Source: Patiria pectinifera (lineage: Eukaryota; Echinodermata; Asteroidea; Valvatida; Asterinidae). Taken from it: a DNA stretch of 64,000 nt. Both the position numbers and the translations under genes were made by a program. Every line of letters begins with the position of its first letter. The stretch's first letter is position 1. The stretch is from the NCBI GenBank assembly GCA_029964075.1, contig CM057140.1:6156643-6220642 (forward strand), given 5' to 3'. This document shows, one piece after another, positions 11,118-23,535 of the stretch. The notes beneath the pieces are model-generated. The model saw only the letters and a list, made by a program, of their open reading frames with translations. It did not search any database and was not told the origin of the DNA.

Positions 11118-14100
11118 AATTACAACTTGTTCATGAGTGAAGATTAAAAAGCTAGTCAGATTGTTAGAGGTTTATTTTGTATAGATCACTTATAATTACA
11201 TGTATTTGCAGTGGAATTTGAATGACCTTCAAATTTGTGTTGTATAGTTTTGGCACAGGTCAGCTTTGTATATTTGCAATGGTAGTGGGAGCTAAAAAGA
11301 TGTTGATGGAATAATATTTGAGGATTCGCGGAAGTTGTAATAGATTATTTTCTTTGAGATCGATATCAAACAATGTTAGCCTGGTTGCCTTCTGTTTTCA
11401 ATCAACCACTTGTAAATGTATAAGTATAAATATTTTAAAATATATATGGAATCGGAGGAAAATATCAACGTTGCATTGCCTTATAGCTAATTCTATCAAT
11501 TTTATTCTTTCATGGATCGGATGAATTCAATAACTAAAGCTATTAGTACATGTGATTCTACTATGCTTTGCTTGACAAGTTTGATGATCAGCTATTCAGA
11601 TTTATTGCGCAGAGGAGTATCTCAATGTGTTTCTGTAAAGCAAATCATCATTCTTACTAACGAAATTGTGTAACCTACCTCCAATACCAGATTGTTTGCT
11701 GTATCGTTCCTGGTTTTAAGAAGGGTATTGTGATAACGGTGACATCTGCAGACTTGTCTTGCCTCTTTTAGACACTCATTTAGGTTTGTAATACAATGTA
11801 GTCGTACAGGACAAAACTGTCATCTAGGGCAAATTAAAATAATAAATATAATATTATATTAGCGGCAATTGCACAAGTAAACTTAAAAAAGAGCATCACA
11901 GATAGACAAACAGGTAGACTCTAATTCATTTAATCAAGAAATGGCCTGTTTTACCCGCCGTGTATTAAAGGATCATTTAAGCAGTCTCCTGTTAAGTATG
12001 TGACATTCATGAAAACGTATGCTTATTTTCAGAGCCTCCGTCTTTTTGTTTTAGGTCACGCTCAACTTGGTTGTGTAGATTATTTAAATTAGCAAAGCGC
12101 CCTCTATGTTTGTTCCGTATTTTGCACTTCTGTACCCTCTCGTCATGTATTTGTCTTTACTGAAGACTCATCTACAACGTTTCGTCTTCACTCTTTACAG
12201 GTAATACTATTTCTTTTTGTAAACTTCACTTTACTATTAACATACATCATATAATTAGTCATTAGTCCATCATATTCCTCATTAATCATTCTAATTCTGC
12301 ATTTTGGATATTATTTTGTTGATTAACGATGTATTTTTTGAGCCGATTTGGGAGCTAAGTATGAAATCCATAGAGAAGGATGAACGACTGTTCTGAGCTC
12401 TAGACCAAAATGCACTGAAGGGACAGCCAACAAGATCTTTGTCGCCGATTGCCTCTTCCTAATTTCAGCTTAATTTGTACTTGGGTTACAATTATATTTA
12501 CCCGGATGCCTCAGATGCCCTTTTTTACCAATCAGAATCAGTTCTTTATTGTTATTTGATTTGACCTTGACTTACATTAGGCTGTCTCTGATTGGCAGTT
12601 CTTTCTTGATTTTCCTTCTTGGGTATCTGTAAGGAAATTGATGACTTGCATACTTTCTGAATTATGCACCGTCGCCCTGTAATAAAGTTTTAAAACTCTA
12701 GATTTGTTTTCTTTTCTACGTTAGATTAACCGTTATTGTTTTCACGCATTACGCCACTGACGGTACATGAAAAACATTGAATGCAATACATTAAACAAGG
12801 AGAATTAGTGCTGTAATATTTGAGTCCCTCAGTAGTCTGGTCACAGGCCAATATTCATAAGTCCAGCCAAAAGTAACAGGGAATGAATAATAACAAAGAA
12901 ATGCCTTTGTCTTTTTCGTGACTTTGGAACTAATAATATATGACATGTGATGAACTTCTGATTGACTTACTCCGCAGACCTATACCGTACGATTCCACAG
13001 TCTCAGTGTACGGTACATCAAGGGTCACTCCCTACCGCGTATAAACCTCGTCCCCGCTAGTCACACTCCGCACAGCATTAATTGACTGTATCCTTAAACC
13101 TCGCTTCCCATTTAGCTTTACGATAATGAAATTGTCTCACTGATCAGAGAGGGGGATTGAGATATTTCTTTGGTGTTAATTTTGCATAAGCTAATGTGAT
13201 GAGGATTTAAGTTTTGCTGCGATAAGCAGCTATTCCAAAACAGCGTTTGAAAACCAAAATTATCAGGGCAGGATCTAGCTTTCAGGAAACACGGGCGGGG
13301 GGGGGGGGTAATTAAGGAGGGAGTCTCAGGCAGAAGCTGCAGATGTAGCCGAGTTTTTGTAAACCCGTTTGGATGACATTTCCCTGGTATGCATTTAGTC
13401 TTCGACATAAATGAAATCACTTCGTTGCGTCATGAGCAACTGAACCCACAAGTGCAACTTAGCCACTTTTAAATGTTCTGGTCATTAGCAAAACGTGGTA
13501 ACACTTTATGGTATTGGTCCGCCCAGAGAATTAAGCGTCAACAGCTGAACAATAAAAGCACGTTCAACGCTCGTTGGTCATTGTGACTTTTTGACACCTG
13601 TTGTGTCACAATATTGTCCATACGTAAAACATTGATCTCCTTTATATAATTTAGATCAATTCGTAAACTAATGCAAACATCACAGTATTTGACGATTTCC
13701 TTTTTGACGCAATAATGGTTTCTTCTCAAACGGAATATTTGCAAACTTTCTACCAAATACAAAGCAACAAATAAAGGCGCATGTGAGCGTAAACAAATCG
13801 GGCAGTGCAACGATATAAAATAAACGAGTAGTAGCGATTTTATATCGCAAAATCTTGAGCTACTAATTTTCAATTTTTTTTAAAGTGACGAATAATTTAA
13901 ACATATGGTTGTAATGAGTCCAAAGTTGTGCCGGCTCCGTCTCCAGCCGTTGGATTTCATCAGGAATGATCAAGAACAATTTTTACTCCTGAAGGATTTT
14001 TTTGAAGAACCGTCGCTGCATCATTCAGGGTAAGTAATGCACCTCTACCCTCTTGAAACAATAAACGAAATTCCTCCTTTGAATATGCAAGGCAACTTTA

Positions 14101-14699
14101 GCCCAACGAATGCTATTTAGGCATGTACTGTCCACGTCATATACAGTTTTAAGATCGATCACCTTTATATGTATTTTCACGAATATTTTACGTTTAGATA
14201 TGGTGTGTTTATGTTTATGTATTTTGACGAAAAATATTTCCTAATTTCCTTCCTATTTCCTAAACTGCCGAAAACCAACCAACACCGCGTAAGTCATCAG
14301 TGAAATAATTGAAATCACCCAGCCAAGCTTACGCACTATATCAACATGCAAAATTCCAAGGCCCCTAGGGAGAACAGCTTATGAGGCTACCCTGACAACT
14401 TATGGGGCTACCCTGGTAAAATAACACCAAATAAATAAATAAATAAATAATTAAACCTTTGGTAAATATGACATTTTTTTTAACTGACCAAATTTCGCTG
14501 TCATATGCTGTACCAAAAAGATTATTTTCAAATGTGGCGTTGTTCTGCTGCGGATGCTCACTTTTGACCTAGACTATGGGACAAGCTTTACTAGGTCTGC
14601 CTATATTAGTCTTATTGTTATGTATTCAATTGGGGATTGTAGTCTATGTAGGCATGAGATGTAAGGAAAGTCACAATTTGAAACACAATAGAACACAAC
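11118..14699. other. Non-coding interval downstream of the receptor gene
   Basis: 3' UTR plus intergenic sequence. AATAAA-type signals occur (for example near 11840 and 12680), but I cannot place the mRNA end. One long C/G run lies at about 13298-13309. (AAAT)n repeats occur near 14430-14450. No exon with good sites was recognised. Confidence 0.45.
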
Positions 14700-15018
14700 G
14701 AACAACTGAATATGCATGCTAGCAGAAACGATCTAAAATAGACAGTAGGCTAGCTTCCAATATTACAGTCAATTCGAAAAACATATTGACACTCAGCATG
14801 AAAAATTCATTGCACCTTGAAGGTCATATTCTGAATTTCAGATTATTAATCATGAATATGTAGGACATAATAGGGACCGTAATAAGGTAAACATCCTCTT
14901 TGTCGTTCAGTTGCTCAGTTTGAGATCAGCCTAGAACAGAACACAACGTGAAACATCGCTCTAGGTTTTGTGTACAAAGATACGTTGTTTTTAGTGGAAG
15001 CATCACGAAGTTACAGCC

Positions 15019-15627
15019 ATGCTAGGACGTTCCTGCCCAAACGTTCTGATCATTTTTCTCCTGATTGCCGGCCTTGTAGTCAGTTTACGGACTGAGAACG
15101 GGGAGGAACTTTCCCGAGAGGAAAACAAGAATCTGAAAAATTATCTGGTGAGTAAATCCATATTTTAACTGTTGTAGTCTCTAGACCGGAATTTCTACCT
15201 AGACCGGTGTTTTCATTGGCGTTCTGTCGGCGAATGTTCTGTTGATGAGCCAACCCAGACTACAGAGCTAGACACCAACGGCGACAAAGATGGTCACGTG
15301 ATATCTACCTCAAATGTTGTCACATGACAGAACCCGACTCTACATTTGTGCTGATAGACATTTTGTTTTCTGTCCTCCTTGCAGAGGGAAGTCCAAGGGC
15401 CCATCCAACCTGCGACTTGTGGGACGTCTAATGAGAACCACCCTACGACACCGGACAAGTTTAATGACAGACAACTTGACAAAAAAGAGATGCCAGTTGC
15501 AGCTGTTGCGGAGGGGCCGGCCGACATCAAGGATCTTAGCAAAGATATCCTCCCAGTGTACACTGATGTAGCCTTCTTTTCCCATCCATCAATTCATTTT
15601 GGTCCAATTCTGGGGTCATTTTACTAA
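15019..15627 (+). CDS. Small secreted protein or peptide precursor, two exons
   Basis: Exon 1, 15019-15147, is 43 codons ending in a strong donor (CTG|GTGAGT). Exon 2, 15385-15627, starts after TCCTCCTTGCAG and stays in frame to a TAA, giving 123 residues. Residues 8-23 are a hydrophobic signal-peptide core (VLIIFLLIAGLVVS). The mature part is polar and acidic, with one Cys (PATCGTSNENH), one dibasic KK, and an aromatic C-terminal end (HFGPILGSFY). I recognise no family. It could be a neuropeptide-like precursor or an effector peptide. Its exon 1 is paralogous to 16702-16827, with signal sequence and splice position matching. Exon 2 could also be spliced further. Confidence 0.6.
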
Positions 15628-16701
15628 TGAAACAGTTTACACAAAAAACATCGTTTATAAGACCTCATGGTTGCACCTTACTCTTTGACGTATTATTTAC
15701 ACTGTAATGCAATATAGATTGTTCTTTCTCCGATATGCATTTTGCACAACGATGTCACGCGGCTTAAGGAGATACATCAATTGCATCGATGTTGTTCGGC
15801 TTCTGCAGTCACAAGGAATCGGACTTCGTCGCTTAGAAGAAACTGTGGTATTTATTTCTTGGACGATGGGTTTGAGGATAAGCAGTTTACCAACAAAAAA
15901 GGATTATGACAAATATTGAATGGGAGGTTTGTGGTACACACCATGTAAATGATATCTCTTTGTGAGTTGTCTGGTGCTGAGAAGAACCAGTTGGTTTAAC
16001 CCGACGTTTCGAACAGTACGTACATGTATGGTCTGTTCGTCTTCACATCGCTAATTATTTATTTCCCGTCTGACCTTTTCGTTTATTTCTATATTATTGT
16101 ACATGGTTTTCTGCATGTTTTACTAAAAATGTCAGCATGGTGCATTGATCTCCCAATGATCCCAAAACTGAGGAAGAACGACAGGGGAATATCCGAGGAA
16201 GCAACCCCTCTTTCAGCCATTTATTTTTATTTATCGAGCTGCAAGATAAATGAACGTTTCTACAATAAACTACGCCCCTAAGGTCAAATTAGATGGTGTT
16301 ATCCCTCAATCCCATGAATGATATATTACGTTTCCGATAATGAAATTACGAGTTCATAGAATAGAGAGAAGACTGAAAGGGAATGATGAGAAGTTGAACA
16401 TGAAAAAAAGAATATTTCGCAACAGTATGATAGATTAATACTTTGGTTGAATCCGCACTCGTCAACCTCAGTTCAATTATCAATAAAGTGCATGAACATG
16501 TCTTTGACCTATCATGAATATTTATTGTTGCAATGCATTTTTATTGTCACTGCTTTATTGTTAGGCCAAGTAAAATGAAAAGAGGAGCTAGAACAAAATG
16601 CTCGTCATTTACTCATCACTGGTCGCAACGAGTGTGAAGCATCGCAGTGGGTTTTTCCAGGCATACGTGTTTGGGTACATACCAAAAAATAAGTAGTCAT
16701 A
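15628..16701. other. Intergenic sequence between the two small secreted-protein genes
   Basis: No exon or RNA gene recognised. The ORF at 16024-16281 has no supporting motif. This interval should hold the promoter of the 16702 gene, but I see no clear TATA box. Confidence 0.4.
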
Positions 16702-16941
16702 ATGGGACAGCGCTGCATGAAAGCTGTGATCATTTCAATCCTGATTGCTGGTCTAGTGATCCGTGCAAACGCTGACAACAAGGTTGAAACAGCCCACAAT
16801 GAATGGATGAAACTGAGAAACATTGTGGTGATACTCAATGTTCAACGCCTGTACTCGCAGAAAATGTTAACGCAGCTCTGTCAACCTATCCCACACGTAT
16901 GCAAATCAGCTCCCCGATCATTATATATTAAAATCAAATAA
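16702..16941 (+). CDS. Small secreted protein, paralogue of the gene at 15019
   Basis: Starts MGQRCMKAVIISILIAGLVI, a signal peptide closely matching the neighbour's (ILIAGLV versus LLIAGLV), followed by a polar acidic segment. Aligning the two genes puts a donor at 16827/16828 (ATTGTG|GTGATA) at the same place as the neighbour's donor. Exon 1 would then be 42 codons (16702-16827). The site is weaker and I did not find a secure second exon, so the 79-codon read-through ORF to 16941 is the alternative. Tandem duplication with the 15-kb gene is the likely origin. Confidence 0.5.
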   Translation: MGQRCMKAVIISILIAGLVIRANADNKVETAHNEWMKLRNIVVILNVQRLYSQKMLTQLCQPIPHVCKSAPRSLYIKIK

Positions 16942-18440
16942 AACCCCATGTGTCATCAAAGAAGATCAGAGGCCATGGAGATATCGTCAATTATCTTTGT
17001 CTGATATTCTTTGGTCAGTTTAGTACGAGTACTCCCATTCATAGTTGGAGCACAGACTATAAAGCTAGCAGAATGATGTTGAATTGGTGTTTTGTGTTCC
17101 AAACATCTTTTCTGTTCATCACGTCTAATTTGTAAACCCTATAGGCCTAATGTGTTTAGCAGCACCCTCATTAGTTTAAGAATATGGCCTCCTCTCTCTG
17201 TTGTACTTGAAGAGAGTGGTGCAGCGGTTGTACACAAGTGATGAAGCACGAGACACGTCTAACATCCAATGTGCCGGTGAATTTGACAGACCTTGAATCA
17301 CGGCAGAGATGCATGGCAGGGACATACGTCATGTCTCGTCTACACTAACTTGAACGACGTGTGGTCATGTCATGAACAAGAATGGAAGAATATCAGGTGC
17401 TGGGTCTTAACGTTTTACGGTTTATTTAAAAACAATTCCCCCTCTCCCCCCCCCCCAAAAAAAAGCAAATGATCACCTTATTTAATGCACTCCAACGTGG
17501 GAATTTAGCATGACAAGTTGCAACGACACGAAAAGCTAAGTGGGAGATCATATTATATTAACTTACTGATCCTATTTTTCAACGGATGTTTTCGTCTGTC
17601 GTCTACAGTACAAATACAACACTGAACATTTTTTTTTGTATAGCGTTATCATTTATGTAAATTCTTTAAATTTGGTATTTAGCAGGCCGTACCAGATGGA
17701 ATCGCATAAAACATTTATGGCCGGTTTATGACCAAAAATAAAACCAAGATACTGGAACAGTTACCCGACGTACACGAAATGCAAAAACTTAGATAACAAA
17801 CACGTTTACAATAATTCAGCCGATAAGTCACCTTTCAGGTTTTCCGTCTTTTGGGGGGAACAGTATTAGACATTAGGTTTGTTTTCTTTCAACCAGATGT
17901 TTGAAATATGATACTTTATATCCAAATTTTCGGGGATTTCGGGACCTTGTCCCACTATAAACCCAGGCCTACACGCACACGCACACATCGAGGGCTTGAT
18001 GATCATGCGGCAAGTACGCAAGGAGCTGAACTCACACAGTACAGGGTGAGCAAAACAAAAATGTCCCTCTGGATAATTATTCTTTGTCTCCCACAAAAAC
18101 GGGAAAGGTTGCCAGGTTTGTTCTTCTCATCCAACATTGAATCTGGGTAATGACCACATTCACTGACATCCATCCATGCATGCGAATGATACAGGCCTTT
18201 CTTTTTGACTACCCCACAAGACTACCAACATTATTTAACGTTATTTAATGTGCAAACAAGAGCCTCAAAAGGGGTGCCAAGATATCCAGATATGATCAGT
18301 CTTTGATTTTTTTCTTTGGGGTACCTCAAGGACCGGGTGTAGCGCATTGTGCCAAATACCCGGCAAAAACTTCGCCAAAATGAACAAAATAATGGTAAAA
18401 TGCAATGCCTCAGAAGAACATTGATAGTCTGCAGAGCCAT
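16942..18440. other. Non-coding interval
   Basis: A second exon of the 16702 gene may lie here, but none could be fixed. It contains a C/A homopolymer junction near 17446-17464. No gene supported. Confidence 0.4.
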
Positions 18441-18448
18441 TTGTTTCA

Positions 18449-19062
18449 ACTGATAATGTAGTAACCAACGGATAACGTATCACCAACCGATAATGCATCA
18501 CACATTCACTAGTATTGTATCACTAACCGATAATAAAGCAAAAATTGACTGATAGTGTAGTAAAATTTGTATCCGATAATGTATCACGTGACGACGGTCC
18601 ATTGTGCTCTCAAAAGTTGTAAAACGCACCCTCTTGGTTTGAGCACGGAGGCTAAGTGTCTCGAGAAAAGAACTTGTCCACTTTTCGGCGCGGATGTGTG
18701 GGTGCAGTTACCCCCTCCCCCCGACAACAAAAGCTGGATACGCCACTATAGTCTAGGCCCACTTGGAAGTAGAGCATTTCCAAACCAGAGCAACTCCCTC
18801 CCAAATGCAACCAAAACAATATTCTTAATGATAAACTTTCCCGAGTGGGGACTAATCATAGTAAAGGCACTCATTAGACTTTAATTAATTTGCAATATTT
18901 CCACCTTTTCCAAATATACTGATACATTATCGGTCGATTTTTGATACATTATCGGGTAATACAGTATCCGTTCCGTGGTGATACATTATAGGATACAGTT
19001 ATTTTGTAGTTACATTATCCGTCGACACGTGATACATTTTCGGATACAAATTTTACTACTGT
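18449..19062. repeat. Oriented motif cluster CCGATAATGTATCAC with inverted counterpart
   Basis: Between about 18449 and 18590 several copies of CCGATAATGTATCAC and variants run in one direction (for example 18470-18483, 18487-18501, 18573-18587). Between 18920 and 19045 the same motif runs in reverse, GTGATACATTATCGG (18920-18933, 18942-18955, 18978-18992 and others). The stretch 18557-18590 is an almost perfect inverted copy of 19025-19060. This looks like the subterminal repeats of a non-autonomous DNA transposon. No ORF of note lies between them. Confidence 0.6.
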
Positions 19063-19818
19063 GGAGAAATGACTTATGATAGTGAATTGTTGTTGATCAT
19101 TCACAAATTTGGCCAACAGAGGGCGCTCGCCTACTCACCGTTAAATTGCCAAAAGCTGGCCTGCCCAGGTGTGTGCGCAATATTCTAAAAATAGAACGTG
19201 TATCCATGCAGCGCAGGGATATTTCTGCAAAGACTGGCATTCGGTGTCGTGTAAGATAATATAGGGCCTCATTAATTATTGTTTGGTGCTTATAAAAGTC
19301 TGTATCTTACATAATTAATGGTAGTTAAGTATACTCTTTGTATAAGGTTATTTAGAGTGATACAAAAGCTGTTTATTCTAAGAGAAGGGAGAGGTAACCC
19401 AGACAGCGGTAAACAGGCTTCGCGGGGCAGTGCTCCGGAACTAGTGTCAAACGAGAAGGGATAGAAATCTGGGTCAGTCACGGGGAGAGATGAGAGGAAT
19501 GGCCTCCGAGTTGGGGAAAATACAGAGATAATTCCCCTGAATACCGATGGAAATCATGATGAAGGCTACTGTTTGCCGTGCTTAGCCTGGTGCAGCGACT
19601 GGCTACCTCCTTCCCTTCGACTCTGAGCAACCAATGAAGACGAATGAACATTAATGAATGAATAAATAATCAGTGATTCTCCGGTGAAACTTAATCTCCG
19701 CTGTGTGTGTGTGTGTGTATGTCAACTCGCCCCCAACGAGACTCTGAGGCCCCACGGCGCTACTCCGCGCTCACTACACTACACTATCAGGTAATTTTTG
19801 GTACATCATCGGTAGGCC

Positions 19819-20172
19819 AAAAAAATAATACTCGGTCTCTGGTCAGACCAAGGTTCCGGAATTGATGCCGCGACGCGGCTTTGGGGGGGGGGGGCTTTTT
19901 TTTTTCAAGCTTGGATTGTACACACAAGGTTGGATACTATTTTGCTTTTTTTTGTGTCCTCATGTACATTGGTGTCCTCCATAATTTGCCTTGGTGCCCT
20001 GGATCTTTTGCCTTGGTGCAATTTCCCATTCCTTGGTGCTCTTTGGTAAAAACAAATTGAGGAGGTGCGGCAGTAGAGGGCGCTACCGCGGAACATTTTG
20101 GAAAAAAAAAAGATGATTGACGCACATGATTAAAATCGACGCGCGCGCTGACCAGAGACCGACTTATTTTTT
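19819..20172. mobile_element. Candidate MITE with about 25-bp terminal inverted repeats
   Basis: The right end reads CTGACCAGAGACCGA then CTTATTTTTT (20148-20172). The left end is its inverse, ending in TCGGTCTCTGGTCAG (19819-19846). Fifteen bases match perfectly and the adjoining A/T tract matches loosely. The 354-bp interior has a G-run/T-run and no coding capacity. I could not define a target-site duplication, so the family is unknown. Confidence 0.5.
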
Positions 20173-22360
20173 AATTTCGCGAGACCGTCGACAAATGTGC
20201 GATGTCCGATAGTGTCCATGATCGTCCGGTTTAAACAGCGCCCCCATAGGAAGATGGTTTCATCCCCGACCCCACACTCCAATGACTCCGATGTACATGG
20301 GGCGCTTTCTCTGTCTGATTCTGTGTTGTTTTCTATGAGCGCGTAGTTTGGTGGAGAGCGACCATTGATCTCCATTACACAGACTGTATTTATGTCTTTA
20401 CTGGTCTTTTATTCACCAAATAAGTAATTTTCAATTACAGCATGACTTGTCGGGCTATATAGGAGTCCTTTCATAATTTGGAAATGTAACTTTTACTATA
20501 TTAATAAATAAAAGTTATCGCATCTTATACTTTAGCTTTTTAATACATAGAATAAATACATAATTTAATCTGATTTATAAGATTATTGGTCTTTGTTGCT
20601 TGGTCAAGTGTACTTTATTTACTTTCATCTTGTAGTTAGAGAAAAATCAGGTGACTATTTTATTTTATTCAAGACCTGTTGACGTACGTTATGCTTTGTC
20701 AACAACCCAAACGGTTTAATTCAATTATTGTCGTTAGATTTATTCATAATATTTTACTTAACCTTTATCTGTCATTCCTTTTGATCTTCCTTTCATTGCA
20801 TAGTCAGGGCAACTTGATTCCTTAATGTCACTCGTCCTTATCGTTCACCTTTCTACTTTGCTTCCTAAACACCTTTAGAACTCCCACCCCGAGTGATGCT
20901 GATTATGTTAGCTTTTAAGTGGACGGTGGGGCGGCGGCGGTAAAAATTGAATCTGCCAAGTGGAAACTGGCTGCTGTCTTGTTGCTGGCACAACTGTCAC
21001 TGAAGCTTCACGTCTCCCTGTACGTCTCGGTTTTACAGGCTTCATTGCTTTTTCCTTTGTACTTATGATTTGCATTTTCATGGTTATGCAATCACGAACT
21101 AAATGGATTCAGCTTTCTGCTTTGCTCCCTGTGATTCTTTTGTTAGTGCCACGTACAGCTCACAACTCCTGTTGGGTTGTGATGCACGATAGAATGACCA
21201 GTCGCCATTAATTTCATAAAATGTTACCTAATGTGTTTATAAATGCGGATAAGTGAGTGCAACCATTGGCTGCGTGCGCACCTTTGCTATCGCGCAATAT
21301 GATTGAAAACAGCCTGGCGCTGCAATATCGTACCCGTTAGGAAGGTTGCCATTAGAAAGACTCGATAGGACGCGTGTATGCTTGTGAAGAGTGAAGATTC
21401 GGAAAACGTGGCCAGCTGATTAGTGTTAAGCACTAATGCGGGTTCGCGGGTGTTCGCGAATGTACTGTGTACATCTATATTGCGGTTTCATGGATATAGT
21501 ATTTTGGCCAATAAATCTTGAAGATTAATAAGACTTATAGCTCAGAACCATTCCAAAGGGAAAGAGTTTAAGGTGTGGGATCAGACGGAAGGAGGCGTTT
21601 TGATTTCGACTAGGCATCACGTAATTTATGTCATAAAAACTACCATATTCTTCTTCACTCCGATCTTTTAAGTATTAACAACTTCGCTGGTGGAAATTGA
21701 GGAATTATGGTGTGGATACAATTAAATCTTTTCATTGTAAAATAATAGAAAATTATTTGGAATTAACTGATCTAATCATTCACAATGACAAGTAGATTGA
21801 TACTGGAACAGTTAAAAGTGATTACACAGGAATGTTCAACATAAATATGACAAAATAGATGGATAAACAGGTCATGAGCCTAATAAAACAAATATAACTT
21901 TGATTCGTGGTCAATTTAGAACAGCACGTATGTTTTATTTCTTGATAAGCATTTGGGAAATAATACGATTTAATTAATTTACTTGCCAATGGAGCTTCAT
22001 GATGCTACCTCACTTTTTCTTTTTCTTCCACCAATGGGTTTGTCAAATTACACGCGTGACTCAAACTAACGGTGTGTGACATGCGTGTGAACGTGGTGCT
22101 ACATGTATGTCATAAAGGTCTTTTTTTCCCTTGGTATTTACCAATGTTCCGGCTGCCATTAAGTGCATCCACGCATTTGACCTTTCATTTCGCTAGTGGT
22201 TTCAATTTTACATGTCTGTGTCATTGTTTGTATTTGGAGTTCGATTTTGTTTAAAGTTGATCTTTTCGTTTAGTTGTCCTTTCCATGAGGTGAGTCAATG
22301 ATAATAACGCGTGACAATAGAATAAACAAGTGAGAATTATTACGAAACACCCACACGCGT
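20173..22360. other. Intergenic sequence without recognised genes
   Basis: No exon, RNA gene or strong repeat seen. The ORF at 20960-21211 has hydrophobic stretches but no recognisable family or splice context. Confidence 0.4.
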
Positions 22361-22363
22361 AGA

Positions 22364-22735
22364 AATGTGTATTGCCTGCAATCGGGGACCTTCATTGTTC
22401 CTTTTTTGTTTTTGTTTGTACTTCAACTTTTGAGGAAGACCTCCCAAATGTTTTGTACATTTCGCCAAATTGGGAACCTCTCGATAATTGGAGACCCTAT
22501 TTTCCTCTATTGTTCAACGTCCCCCATTGAAAGTAGAAACAAACGCACCCACATACAAGTGTGTTTTTGCCTGCCATCACGTACCCCCTATTGTCCCTCT
22601 TTTGTTTGTACTAACTTCGTAGGAAGACCTCCAATGTTTTGTACATGCATCCTAATTGGGGACCTTCAGGAATTAGGAACCTTATAGTCTTCTTTTGTTC
22701 AACGTCCCATATTCAAGCAGGAACACAATCACACA
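22364..22735. repeat. Two diverged tandem copies of a ~190-bp unit
   Basis: The unit starting near 22364 (TGTGTATTGCCTGC, GGAAGACCTCCCAAATG, TTGTACAT, TTGTTCAACGTCCC) recurs near 22557 with the same order of blocks at lower identity. No coding potential. Confidence 0.65.
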
Positions 22736-22755
22736 CAATATAATAATAGTGTAAA

Positions 22756-23535
22756 ACCAAGTGTTTAACTTTTAAACGGAAAATTAAGCTCAAATCAGTA
22801 ACACTTATTTGTAAACATTTTGACGCGTTTATAAATAAACACATTACATGTTTATATTCTGAACACAACATTTATTTTATAACCGGCACATGTTAATGAA
22901 AATAAATAACGCATGTTCATTTTGGGGAAAAAATGCTTAGGTAAACAAAAAGGTGTCATTCCGCTTATTGAATTGAATTACTATTTTGATACATCAAGCA
23001 TATTAAACTTGCTCACCCATCGGTACAATATAATAAAAGAAACAATAATATTTACAAAATATCGATGAATATTATGTGGCATGTTTTATGCTTATTAACT
23101 TAATTTGAACGTGTTTTGCTTGAGTTGTATTTCTTATTAAATCATGACAAACCAAGTGTTTAACTTTTAAACGGAAAATTAAGCTCAAATCAGTAACACT
23201 TATTTGTAAAAATTTTGACGCGTTTATAAATAAACACATTACATGTTTATATTCCGAACACAACATTTATTTTATAACCGGCACATGTTAATGAAAATAA
23301 ATAACGCATGTTCATTTTGGAAAAAAAATGCTTAGGTAAACAAAAAAGGTGTCATTCCGATTATTGAATTGAATTACTATTTTGATACATCAAGCACATT
23401 AAACTTGCTCACCCATCGGTACAATATAATAAAAGAAACAATAATATTTACAAAATATCGATGAATATTATGTGGCATTTTTTTATGCTTATTAACTTAA
23501 TTTGAACGTGTTTTGCTTGAGTTGTAGTTCTCACC
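22756..23535. repeat. Recent 395-bp tandem duplication
   Basis: The segment 22756-23150 repeats directly at 23151 to about 23535, starting ACCAAGTGTTTAACTTTTAA in both. Only scattered single-base and homopolymer differences are seen, so the duplication is young. The unit is AT-rich with no ORF. Confidence 0.9.

Noticed and set aside
20960..21211. Hydrophobic ORF as a membrane protein gene
   Set aside because: No recognised motif, no paralogue, no splice or conservation support.
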